A stretch of 37,129 nt of DNA. Origin: Corynebacterium phocae. Lineage in GTDB: Bacteria; Actinomycetota; Actinomycetes; Mycobacteriales; Mycobacteriaceae. The first letter of the stretch is position 1. Each line of letters starts with the position of its first letter. The notes beneath the pieces were generated by a model. That model was not told where the DNA came from. It was given only the letters and a program-made list of their open reading frames with translations, and searched no databases. Of this stretch, positions 17,541 through 26,870 are shown in pieces. The DNA is taken from contig NZ_VXKJ01000010.1 of assembly GCF_008693075.1 (NCBI RefSeq), positions 1-37,129 of the forward strand. Direction: 5' to 3'. The position numbers were made by a program, and so were the translations under genes.

Positions 17541-18590
17541 ATGCTGGATGAACTTTTAACCCAAATTCCTGACGTTTCCGTGGAACATAACACCACCTTT
17601 GCGGAGCTGACCACCTTCCGCGTGGGGGGCAGGCCAGCGCGAACGGTGCATTGCGCTACCGCCGATGCCGCCGTGGCAGCCCTCAGCGAACTAACCGCGG
17701 CCGGGGCCAATTACCTGGTTGTGGGCGGCGGATCTAACCTTCTGGTGGCAGATGACCCCCAGCCGGTGACGGTGGTGCGCCTTGACTTTGCCACCATCCA
17801 GATAGCAGGCGGCGGGCTAGTGACCGCCAGCGCCGGAGTGGTGTGGGATGAGCTGGTGCGCGCCACGGTAGACGCCGGGCTGGGCGGCCTGGAGTGCCTA
17901 TCCGGCATTCCGGGGCACGTGGGCGCGGTGCCGGTGCAAAACGTGGGCGCCTACGGCGTGGAAATCGCGGACGTGCTCACCCGCGTGCACCTGTTCGATA
18001 AGGCCACGGGCCGGGCGGAGTGGGTGCCTGCCAGCGCGCTGGAGCTTAGCTACCGGTATTCCAACCTGAAATTCACCGGCCGGGGCGTGGTGCTGGCGGT
18101 GGAATTCCAGCTCACCCCGGATGGGCTCTCCGCGCCCTTGCGCTTTGGGCAGCTCACCAACACCCCGGGTGAGCGCCGCCCGGCCGCCCAAGTCCGCGCG
18201 GAGGTCCTGGCCCTGCGCCGGGGCAAGGGCATGGTCTTAGACGCAGGCGATCATGACACCTGGTCCGCAGGTTCCTTTTTCACCAACCCCATCGTTGAGC
18301 CCGCGCTGGCGGATGAGATTGCCGCGAAAGTAGGCGAGCCCATGCCCCGCCACCCGGCCGGGGCTAAGGAGAAGTTGTCCGCCGCCTGGCTCATTGAGCG
18401 CGCCGGGTTCCCCAAGGGATACCCCGGGGAAGGGCCGGCCACGCTGTCTACCAAGCACACCTTGGCGCTGACTAATAGGGGCGGTGCCACTGCGGGGGAC
18501 ATCGTCAACTTAGCGCGCGACATCCAGTCCGGCGTCAGGCGTGAGTTTGGCGTGGAGCTGGAGCCGGAGCCCATCTGGTTGGGCTTCTAG
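17541..18590 (+). CDS. murB: UDP-N-acetylenolpyruvoylglucosamine reductase
   Basis: This 349-residue cytoplasmic flavoenzyme reduces UDP-GlcNAc-enolpyruvate to UDP-MurNAc with NADPH in peptidoglycan synthesis. The FAD-binding part shows TTFRVGGRPARTV and LVVGGGSNLLVAD. SGIPGHVGAVPVQNVGAYG and SYRYSNLKF are typical of the family, and AGSFFTNP carries the catalytic serine (about Ser245). The C-terminal EPEPIWLGF includes the conserved Glu. The frame is open upstream, but the ATG at 17541 gives the normal N-terminus. With no ribosome binding site and a TACAGACT word at 17521-17528 that could serve as -10, the mRNA may be leaderless (inference). Confidence 0.93.
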   Translation: MLDELLTQIPDVSVEHNTTFAELTTFRVGGRPARTVHCATADAAVAALSELTAAGANYLVVGGGSNLLVADDPQPVTVVRLDFATIQIAGGGLVTASAGVVWDELVRATVDAGLGGLECLSGIPGHVGAVPVQNVGAYGVEIADVLTRVHLFDKATGRAEWVPASALELSYRYSNLKFTGRGVVLAVEFQLTPDGLSAPLRFGQLTNTPGERRPAAQVRAEVLALRRGKGMVLDAGDHDTWSAGSFFTNPIVEPALADEIAAKVGEPMPRHPAGAKEKLSAAWLIERAGFPKGYPGEGPATLSTKHTLALTNRGGATAGDIVNLARDIQSGVRREFGVELEPEPIWLGF

Positions 18591-18606
18591 GCCACCACAG
18601 CGTGCA

Positions 18607-18661
18607 AACCTGCCAAATCTGCGGCCTCCCGGCCCCCAAACTGCCCCAGATTTGGCAGGTT
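18607..18661. terminator. Bidirectional terminator between murB and luxS
   Basis: AACCTGCCAAATCTG (18607-18621) is the exact reverse complement of 18647-18661, with a C-rich 25-base loop. It lies between the convergent ends of murB and luxS. The stem lacks a classical long T-run, but its AT-rich centre and position suit a shared terminator. Confidence 0.7.
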
Positions 18662-18666
18662 GGCTC

Positions 18667-19128
18667 CTAAGCCATGACCTCTTCCCACTCATCCCGCTTG
18701 GCCAAAAACGCGCGCACGGCGTCCTTAGCGCCCTCCAGGGAGTGGTTGGCGCCCCAGCCGCACTGCTCCTCATTCGCGGCGGGGACCTCACCGGCGTCCA
18801 GCAGGTCCTTTAAGCCCGCCTCCAGAATGGGGTAGAAGTCCGCCGGCTCAATGCCGTTGGTCAGCGCATAAAAGCCGGTCTGGCAACCCATGGGGCCAAA
18901 ATCCACCAGCTTGTCCGTGTGATTGCGCAGCATTTCCGCCATCATGTGCTCAATGGAATGCACCGTCTTCATATCCAGGTGCTCCTGGTTAGGCTGGGAA
19001 AAGCGCACGTCATACTTGATAAGTTCATCCCCGCCGGCCAACTGCTTGCGGTCCGCCACGCGCACGTACGGTGCCTTAACCAGGCGGTGGTCCAGGTTGA
19101 AGGATTCTACGTTCATCTTTTTAGTCAT
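18667..19128 (-). CDS. luxS: S-ribosylhomocysteine lyase
   Basis: The 153-residue enzyme splits S-ribosylhomocysteine into homocysteine and DPD, the precursor of autoinducer 2, in the activated methyl cycle. The metal ligands are His57 and His61 (HSIEH) and Cys123 ([11 protein letters not shown]); the catalytic cysteine is Cys82 (GCQTGFY). The start is placed at the ATG complementary to 19126-19128, preceded by AGGA; an upstream extension would run into the divergent YjdM-like gene. Only 37 bp separate the two start codons. Confidence 0.95.
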   Translation of the reverse strand: MTKKMNVESFNLDHRLVKAPYVRVADRKQLAGGDELIKYDVRFSQPNQEHLDMKTVHSIEHMMAEMLRNHTDKLVDFGPMGCQTGFYALTNGIEPADFYPILEAGLKDLLDAGEVPAANEEQCGWGANHSLEGAKDAVRAFLAKRDEWEEVMA

Positions 19129-19165
19129 GCCCACAATCCTAGCGCTATGCGGTAATTTAATTGCC

Positions 19166-19522
19166 ATGACTGATACCCTTCCAGCTTGCCCAGAGTGCTC
19201 AAGCGAATACACCTATGAAATGCCGCCGCTAATCGTGTGCCCGGAGTGCGCGCATGAATTCACTTTGGAATCCACCGCAGAGCCCGCGGCGGCAAAGATT
19301 GTGGACTCCGTGGGCAACGAACTTGCCGATGGCGATTCGGTCACCGTCACCACCACCGTCAAGGTCAAGGGCGCGCAGCAGCCGCTGAAGTCCGGGACTA
19401 AGGTGCGCAACATCCGCCTGAATTTCGACGCCGGCACCGGCCCAGAAGACCACAACATTGACTGCAAGATTGACGGCTTTGGCGCCATGTCGCTCAAGCC
19501 GGCGGTAGTCCGCAAGGCCTAA
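19166..19522 (+). CDS. yjdM: YjdM/PhnA-type zinc-ribbon protein
   Basis: This 118-residue protein begins with a zinc ribbon, [11 protein letters not shown] followed by CPECAHEF (two CxxC knuckles). The small beta-barrel PhnA-type domain follows, with [25 protein letters not shown] and [15 protein letters not shown]. The historical name links it to alkylphosphonate use, but no phn genes are nearby and the function is unknown. Divergent from luxS. No ribosome binding site is seen, so a leaderless mRNA is possible. Confidence 0.9.
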   Translation: MTDTLPACPECSSEYTYEMPPLIVCPECAHEFTLESTAEPAAAKIVDSVGNELADGDSVTVTTTVKVKGAQQPLKSGTKVRNIRLNFDAGTGPEDHNIDCKIDGFGAMSLKPAVVRKA

Positions 19523-19548
19523 CCGCCCGCTAAAAACCGTGTTTTAAA

Positions 19549-19593
19549 ACGCCTACCGCCCCGGCCGAATAAACGGTCCGGGGCGGTAGGCGT
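19549..19593 (+). terminator. Strong terminator after yjdM
   Basis: ACGCCTACCGCCCCGG pairs perfectly over 16 bp with CCGGGGCGGTAGGCGT around a 13-base loop. The tail is pyrimidine-rich (CTCTATCTCTC). Confidence 0.85.
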
Positions 19594-19846
19594 CTCTATC
19601 TCTCCCAAAAGGATCTGGCTATCAGGTGGTTTCTCAGGCCACCTGCCCCGCCAGAGGGGTTATCTCTATCTCTCTCATCTGCGCCCTCTCAAAAGCGCAT
19701 AACAAGAGTATGGGCCACGTTGCTGATATACCAATGAAACTTGGCTGGGCGTTTCCTGCCAGTGTGGTTACGAACGGAAAACATATGTTCCTGTAGGGAA
19801 GTAAAGTCTTTCCGCGCCGGGGCTTTGTGGTTCAACTTGGGCGGAA
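19594..19846 (+). other. Intergenic region upstream of the YihY-like gene
   Basis: No gene is visible. It holds a small hairpin (CAGGTGG/CCACCTG, 19623-19645) and two copies of a TCTCTATCTCTC pyrimidine tract. The promoter of the following gene should lie in the AT-richer part near 19690-19800, but I cannot place it. Confidence 0.35.
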
Positions 19847-20989
19847 ATGACCGCAGCGTTGGTGGCTTTTTTGATTAAACTCAAAGCTATGGCTGACTCC
19901 GGCAAAATTGTTTCCCTCGACCGCAATAAGGTGATCTCGGTAGAGGGTTATTCTCAAGATCAGGACCCGCTGCGCTGGTCCAACTGGCTGCGCCCGCGCT
20001 CCTGGAAGCTGGTGGTAAAACGCGTATTCAAGGACTTTTTCTTCGACGCCTTGATGGACCGCGCCGCTACGCTGACCTACTTCACGCTCATGGCGTTTGC
20101 GCCCACCGTGCTGGCGGCCTACTCGATTGCGGTGATGGTCTTTTCCACCCGCAAGGGGCAGGTGCGCTCCATGACGGGCAATTTCATTGACTCCTACGTT
20201 CCGGGGGAGTTGGCCCCGCAGGCGCACACCATAGTTGACTCCATTATTAGCTCCCGGACCGAAAGCACCATCGCGCTGCTTATCAGTCTGCTTATTTCAC
20301 TGTTTGCCGCCTCGGGTTACGTGCGGGCGTTTTCCCGGACGGCCAACGTGGTCTACGGCCGCAGTGAGGGGCGCAGTCTCATCCGCACGTGGATGATGAT
20401 GTGGGTGTTGACCATTGGGTTGATTGTGGGGTCGGTGTTGGTTATTTTCTCCAACTTGCTGCGCGACACCATCATTACCGGGGTCATCGACCCGATTGCT
20501 GAACCCCTTGGTCTAGAAAGGGTGGCGGATTTCCTCATCGGGGTGTTCCTGCCCGTGTGGTCCTGGGTGCGCTTGCCGTTTACCATCGCGGTGTTGCTGG
20601 TGCTCATAGCGGTGCTCTACCATTTTGCGCCCAACGTTAAGCCGCTGCGGTTCCGATGGTTGTCTTTGGGGGCCGTGGTGGCGCTGGGCGTGGGCGCGGG
20701 CGCGTGGACGCTGCTGGCGCTGTATATCAAGTACCTGGCGGGCGCGTCCGCGTACGGAGCTATCAGCACGTTGATGGCGCTGTTGGTGGTGTTGTGGCTG
20801 GGTAACACGGGCCTGGTGTTGGGGATAAAGATTGACGCGGAGATCCTGCGCGCGCGGGAATTGCAGATGGGTATAGAGTCCCAGCGCTATATTCAGGCAC
20901 CCCCGCGTTCCGATGCCTCCGCCCAGGCCCTGGCCAAACATCAGCGGGAGCTGGAGGAGGAGAGCTTAGAGATTGCAGAAATAGACTAA
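19847..20989 (+). CDS. YihY/BrkB-type integral membrane protein
   Basis: The 380-residue protein has a hydrophilic N-terminus, about six transmembrane segments (near 76-98, 140-160, 182-206, 243-262, 273-297, 306-328) and a charged C-terminal helix. Family features include DRAATLTYFTLMAFAPTVLA after the first loop, the YGRSEGRS stretch, and YGAISTLMALLVVLWLGNTG in the last helices. The family was once mislabelled ribonuclease BN; its real function (transport or envelope) is not settled. An ATG at 19889 is an alternative start, and neither start has a strong ribosome site. Confidence 0.88.
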   Translation: MTAALVAFLIKLKAMADSGKIVSLDRNKVISVEGYSQDQDPLRWSNWLRPRSWKLVVKRVFKDFFFDALMDRAATLTYFTLMAFAPTVLAAYSIAVMVFSTRKGQVRSMTGNFIDSYVPGELAPQAHTIVDSIISSRTESTIALLISLLISLFAASGYVRAFSRTANVVYGRSEGRSLIRTWMMMWVLTIGLIVGSVLVIFSNLLRDTIITGVIDPIAEPLGLERVADFLIGVFLPVWSWVRLPFTIAVLLVLIAVLYHFAPNVKPLRFRWLSLGAVVALGVGAGAWTLLALYIKYLAGASAYGAISTLMALLVVLWLGNTGLVLGIKIDAEILRARELQMGIESQRYIQAPPRSDASAQALAKHQRELEEESLEIAEID

Positions 20990-21005
20990 GCGGTATGATT
21001 TTAAT

Positions 21006-21028
21006 AGACCGGATAGGTTGTGCGGTCT
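21006..21028. promoter_or_regulatory. Small dyad between the YihY-like and symporter genes
   Basis: AGACCG (21006-21011) pairs with CGGTCT (21023-21028) around 11 bases. It could be an operator for the symporter gene or a weak terminator for the upstream gene. Confidence 0.3.
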
Positions 21029-21082
21029 AGTAATTCTGGTATATCCTGTGGTTCCTACTGTTAGAGAACAAAGGTTAACCAC

Positions 21083-22438
21083 ATGTCACAAAAAACTTCC
21101 CGTACCTCCCCGGGCTGGCTCACCGGCTTTGGCGCACAAGTCACCCTGGGCCTTATAGTCGGTGTCATCCTTGGCCTAGTGGCCAAGAACTTAGATGCCG
21201 GCCTTGCCGCCGATGACGCCTCTTGGCTCACCGCCACCGCCTCCTGGATAGGCTCCACCTACGTCAAGCTGCTCAAGCTGATGATTGCCCCGCTTATCCT
21301 CACCGCGGTCATTACCTCCATTGCCAACCTCCGCCAGGTCAATAACGCCGCGCGCCTGGCCGGGCAGACCATCGTGTGGTTTGCCATTACCGCCTTCTTC
21401 TCCGTGCTGGCGGGCATCCTAGTGGCCCTAGTTATCAAGCCCGGCCTCAACGCCGGCGTGGACCCCGCCACCGCAGCTGCCCCCGGCGGCACCGGCTCCT
21501 GGCTGGGCTTTATCAACTCGGTTATCCCGGGCAACTTCCTAGGCATTGAGGCCTCCGTGCGCGGCGATAACATCGCCCTGGGCTTCAACGCCCTCCAACT
21601 CATAGTCATTGCCATGGCACTAGGCATTGCCGCCATCAAGGCCGGCAAAGCCGCCGAGCCCTTCCTCCAATTCAACGAGTCCCTCCTGCAGGTCATCCAG
21701 GTTATCCTCTGGTGGATCATCCGCCTGGCACCCATTGGTACCGCCGCGCTTATCGCTAACGCGGTGGCCAGCTACGGCTGGGACGCCATCGGCAGCTTGG
21801 GCAAGTTCGTGCTAGCCCTCCACGCCGGCTTGGCGCTGGTTCTGCTGGTCATCTACCCTGCCGTGCTGGCAGCGCACCGGATTTCCATCCGGCACTTTTT
21901 CACCAAGGTCTGGCCCGTTACCTCCCTGGGCTTTGTCTCCCGCTCCTCCATGGGCGTTATGCCCATGAACCAGCAGGTCGCCGAGCGCGAGATGGGCGTT
22001 CCCCGCTCCTACGCCTCCTTTGCCATCCCGCTGGGCGCAACCACCAAGATGGACGGCTGCGCCGCCGTCTACCCGGCCGTGGCCGCCATCTTCGTGGCCC
22101 AGTTCTACGGCGTGGACCTTAACATCACGCACTACCTGCTGATTATCTTCGTCTCGGTCATCGGCTCCGCCGCCACCGCCGGGACCACCGGTGCCACCGT
22201 CATGCTGACGCTTACGCTGTCCACCCTGGGACTCCCGCTAGAAGGCGTGGGCCTGCTCCTGGCCGTCGAGCCCATCATTGACATGGGCCGCACCGCCGTC
22301 AACGTCACCGGCCAAAACCTCACCACCGTGATTGTGGCCAAGCGCGAAGGCATCCTCGACGAGGACACCTTCAACGCCCCCGCCGCCTTTGACATCAACG
22401 AAACCTCCGCGACCCGCGTCCCGGCACACGTTTCTTAA
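21083..22438 (+). CDS. Dicarboxylate/amino acid:cation symporter (DAACS family)
   Basis: This 451-residue transporter has about eight membrane segments plus two re-entrant hairpins, as in GltPh. Family signatures are visible: LLKLMIAPLILTAVI, SRSSMGVMPMN (first hairpin, serine-rich), ATTKMDGCAAVYPA, GTTGATVMLTLTLSTLGLPLEG (second hairpin) and AVEPIIDMGRTAVNVTGQN in the substrate/ion-binding helix. Substrate cannot be told from sequence; glutamate/aspartate, C4-dicarboxylates or serine/threonine are all possible. TTAGAGAACAAAGG precedes the start. Confidence 0.9.
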   Translation: MSQKTSRTSPGWLTGFGAQVTLGLIVGVILGLVAKNLDAGLAADDASWLTATASWIGSTYVKLLKLMIAPLILTAVITSIANLRQVNNAARLAGQTIVWFAITAFFSVLAGILVALVIKPGLNAGVDPATAAAPGGTGSWLGFINSVIPGNFLGIEASVRGDNIALGFNALQLIVIAMALGIAAIKAGKAAEPFLQFNESLLQVIQVILWWIIRLAPIGTAALIANAVASYGWDAIGSLGKFVLALHAGLALVLLVIYPAVLAAHRISIRHFFTKVWPVTSLGFVSRSSMGVMPMNQQVAEREMGVPRSYASFAIPLGATTKMDGCAAVYPAVAAIFVAQFYGVDLNITHYLLIIFVSVIGSAATAGTTGATVMLTLTLSTLGLPLEGVGLLLAVEPIIDMGRTAVNVTGQNLTTVIVAKREGILDEDTFNAPAAFDINETSATRVPAHVS

Positions 22439-22451
22439 GCAATAAACCTTG

Positions 22452-22492
22452 CACCCCGCGCACCGTGAAAGTGCGCGGGGTGTTGTGGTTTT
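22452..22492 (+). terminator. Terminator of the symporter gene
   Basis: CACCCCGCGCAC pairs perfectly over 12 bp with GTGCGCGGGGTG around a 7-base loop and is followed by TTGTGGTTTT. Confidence 0.88.
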
Positions 22493-22500
22493 CATCCCCG

Positions 22501-23240
22501 CAGCGCAAAAACCTGCGTTGTTGCCAAATCCGACGGGAAAATCCAAGGGTTAGGCCCGAGTTTCGGCGGCAACGCACGCGTGGCGCGGGGCGGGCACCCC
22601 TGCCCGACGCGCATAGCCTGTTGATTGCGGCGGCAACGCTCGCGGGGCGCCGGCCCCTGGACCCCGACGGCCCCGCGCCTTGGAAAGTGCGGTTGTGATT
22701 TCTGAGCCGCAGCGCAAAAACCTGCGTTGTTGCCAAATCCGAGGGGAAAATCCAAGGGTTAGGCCCGAGTTTTGGCGGCAACGCACGTGGGGCGCCGGCC
22801 CCCGCACCGCGCCGGCCCCTGGACCCCGCCGGCCCCGCGCCTTGGAAAGTGCGGTTGTGATTTCTGAGCCGCAGCGCAAAAACCTGCGTTGCTGCCAAAT
22901 CCGAGGGGAAAATCCAAGGGGTAGGCCCGAGTTTTGGCGGCAACGCACGTGGGGTGCCGGCCCCGCGCAGCACTCGACCCCGCCGGCCCCTGGACCCCGC
23001 CGGCCCCTGGAAAGTGCGGTTGTGATTTCTGAGTCGCAGCGGAAAAACCTGCGTTGTTGCCAAATCCGACGGGAAAATCCAAGGGTTAGACTCGAGTTTC
23101 GGCGGCAACGCACGTGGGGCGCGGGGCGGGCACCCCTGCCCGGCGCGCATAGCCTGTTGGTTGCGGCGGCAACGCGCGTGGGGCGCCGGCCCCTAGACCC
23201 CGCCGGCACCGGGGCCACGCAGCACTCGGCCACGTGGACG
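22501..23240. repeat. Four tandem GC-rich repeats of about 162-209 bp
   Basis: Units start with CAGCG(C/G)AAAAACCTGCGTT at 22501, 22710, 22872 and 23037. All share an 85-bp block with TTGCCAAATCCGA, GGGAAAATCCAAGGG and GGCGGCAACGCACG, then GGCGCC/GGCCCC-rich DNA. Units 1 and 4 are longer and share an extra segment containing a CGGGCACCCCTGCCCG hairpin; units 2 and 3 lack it. The segments GCGTTGTTGCC and GGCGGCAACGC can pair (with G-U), so each unit can fold into a stem-loop. Several open frames cross the array but change meaning between units, so I regard it as non-coding. It fills the gap between the convergent symporter and thiC genes. Confidence 0.85.
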
Positions 23241-23241
23241 G

Positions 23242-25078
<1,837 letters not shown>

Positions 25079-25338
25079 GTTGGTCAGCGTGGCCGGTGGC
25101 CACTGGGTTTAACCCTAGCAAGTGATACGCGCGAAATCTGGAGTTTGGGCGTAACCAAGCGAGTGCAAGCGTGGGAGCCACGCGCGGGATTACCCCACAA
25201 GCCGGGTCAGGGGTGGTTTTCTTCCAGCTTCATGTTCACGGGTGATGAAGCTGTGCGGAATGCCGGTGAGCCCGGTGGTGGGGGAGGGGTCTTAGCGAAC
25301 TTCTATGTGGAGAACGACTTGTTGGAACAAGCACCTCA

Positions 25339-26031
25339 TCAACAACTGCGAGGGTTTGTTAAATGCCCCGGTACTCGAGGAAAATAGTCGCGCAACAGGT
25401 TTCTAAGCCCTGTTCGGTCTCCTTGAGCAACCCCGAGGGCATCCTCATGGCCGGCGAGCGCGTCCAACAGATCCTGTTCATCGAGCAAAGATTTGCTACC
25501 CGCGTCAGCGATAAGACCAAGGAGGTGGTCAACCTCGTGGTCAGCCTGCGCAAGGTCGGCAAGAGTACGGGAAACGGTAGTTACGGGCAGTTCGGTTTGA
25601 GGGTGAAAAGTCCAGTCCGCGTTGATCAATTTAGCGAGGTGGAAGCGGACATCTGAGTGCCGGCTCCGCCGCCGGTTCCTCACGGTGAAGTGGATTCCGT
25701 CTGGCCACAGATCACCGATTCCCCACATCTCCGCAGCGGTTGTGTGTGAGACGACAGCTTCAGCGGCTAAAGCCGGATCTCCGGTCCGGTCAGCAGCCAT
25801 CAATTCGGGTCGTAATGCGAGCCACTGGGCTTTGAGTTCTAGCTCAGGAGACAGCGGGGTAGTAGCACTGGAGTAGACGCCATGCCGGATGCGGACAAAG
25901 ACACCACGCTTTTCCAGTCTGCGTAGGGACGGAAGATCAACTCCGTTGCTCTTTGCCTGGGCTGAGGTGACTAAGCCCCACTGCTGGGAGGCCAAATCGC
26001 CGATGATTTCCATTACCTCTTTACCCTTCAT
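25339..26031 (-). CDS. AbiEi-like type IV antitoxin / winged-helix protein, orphan
   Basis: The 230-residue protein has an N-terminal winged-helix region (about 8-50: GLVTSAQAKSNGVDLPSLRRLEKRG followed by VRIRHGVYSS). The AbiEi C-terminal domain follows, with the typical VVSHTTAAEMWGIGDLWP, a VRNRRRSRH strand and LPVTTVSRTLADLAQ. In AbiE systems this protein represses its own operon and counteracts the nucleotidyltransferase toxin AbiEii, whose gene normally follows. Here only about 260 bp without a recognisable toxin separate it from the thiC riboswitch, so it is solitary. An in-frame ATG at 26013 is an alternative start. Two inverted repeats lie at its start. Confidence 0.8.
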   Translation of the reverse strand: MKGKEVMEIIGDLASQQWGLVTSAQAKSNGVDLPSLRRLEKRGVFVRIRHGVYSSATTPLSPELELKAQWLALRPELMAADRTGDPALAAEAVVSHTTAAEMWGIGDLWPDGIHFTVRNRRRSRHSDVRFHLAKLINADWTFHPQTELPVTTVSRTLADLAQADHEVDHLLGLIADAGSKSLLDEQDLLDALAGHEDALGVAQGDRTGLRNLLRDYFPRVPGHLTNPRSC

Positions 26032-26087
26032 GGATCAAAAAGTACCAAATAGATATTTTTTGATCCATGAGGCGGCAAAATTTTGCC
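26030..26087. promoter_or_regulatory. Inverted repeats at the AbiEi start, probable autoregulatory operators
   Basis: ATGGATCAAAAA (26030-26041) is the exact reverse complement of 26057-26068, separated by 15 AT-rich bases that may hold the -10. Five bases upstream on the gene's side is the perfect 14-bp palindrome GGCAAAATTTTGCC (26074-26087). AbiEi proteins are known to bind inverted repeats in their own promoter, so this is the expected place for such sites. The first repeat includes the proposed start codon. Confidence 0.6.
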
Positions 26088-26283
26088 ACAAGAATTACTT
26101 GCGGCTCCCCTAGTTCCTCGGCAGGTCGCTGTAGGGAGCGACCGCAACGCAGCCTGCGATAGGCTCGAATGGGCGGGCGAGAATCCGCAACGGAGTGCAA
26201 GCAAGGATGTCACCGCCAAGCCACCTGCGGCCACACCCCTTGACCTCCACCTGCTCTAGTCCCAGGGTTTCCTCTGCGGAGGG

Positions 26284-26499
26284 TTAAGTTTTATTGCGGT
26301 ACCAGTAGGCAAAACACCCGATCAGGGCAAAGCCAATGGGCACGATCCACGCTTCCGGGGAGGTCCATGATTCCTTATGAATCAATGAGCCCTGCAGCAC
26401 GAGGTCGGTCACCAATCTAGCGATTATCAAGGTGGCGAAGAAAGTTACTACAAAACCAAAAATGCTGTAGTTGCGGGTTTCTTGCTCTTGTCCCTTCAT
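26284..26499 (-). CDS. Small two-helix membrane protein, unknown function
   Basis: The 71-residue protein starts at the ATG complementary to 26497-26499, preceded by AAAGGG; a GTG five codons upstream is less likely. Two hydrophobic segments (about 14-36 and 49-66) flank a short loop with SWTSPEAW, and it ends YWYRNKT. I do not recognise a family. Neighbours give no clue. Confidence 0.55.
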   Translation of the reverse strand: MKGQEQETRNYSIFGFVVTFFATLIIARLVTDLVLQGSLIHKESWTSPEAWIVPIGFALIGCFAYWYRNKT

Positions 26500-26689
26500 A
26501 GTTTTCCCTTTCACATCTACGCGGTCTAGCCAAGGGTTTTGAAAATGTTGGGATCAAGAATACGGGGCACCGGTTTTTATCAACCCCTTGTCCCCCGAAC
26601 AAATCCCGCCATTGATTGTGGCGACTGTTTGACTCCTGAAGTCAGCACCGGAGAACCCATCCGATTGTGGGACTGGAGTGGGCTAGGAA

Positions 26690-26815
26690 TTAGGCTCCTG
26701 GTACTTGAGCGGTTTCCATCTCGTTTTCTTTCTTCCATTGGTCCGCAAATGCATTTGGGGTCATGTGCCCCAATGGCGAATGCGGGTGTTCATTATTATG
26801 CCGGACTGTCCCGGT
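26690..26815 (-). pseudogene. C-terminal remnant of an IS transposase (DDE type, IS3/IS481-like)
   Basis: On the minus strand a short frame ends NNEHPHSPLGHMTPNAFADQ before a Lys/Glu-rich tail and stop. That matches the C-terminal end of DDE transposases (consensus YN..RPHS.LG..TP..). Upstream codons lose similarity within a few residues, so only about 40 codons survive. No intact IS ends were found. It marks past mobile-element activity beside the exporter and lanthipeptide genes. Confidence 0.6.
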
Positions 26816-26870
26816 AGAGGGAGATTCCATACCCTAAAAGCCGCTCGGTATAGACAGTACTGACGTACCT

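Noticed and set aside
22501..23240. CRISPR array
   Set aside because: Repeat units are 160-210 bp and adjacent, without unique spacers of constant length, and no cas gene is present.
25081..25338. Remnant of an AbiEii toxin gene downstream of the antitoxin
   Set aside because: The minus-strand frames read only low-complexity Pro-rich or interrupted sequence; no nucleotidyltransferase motif is visible.
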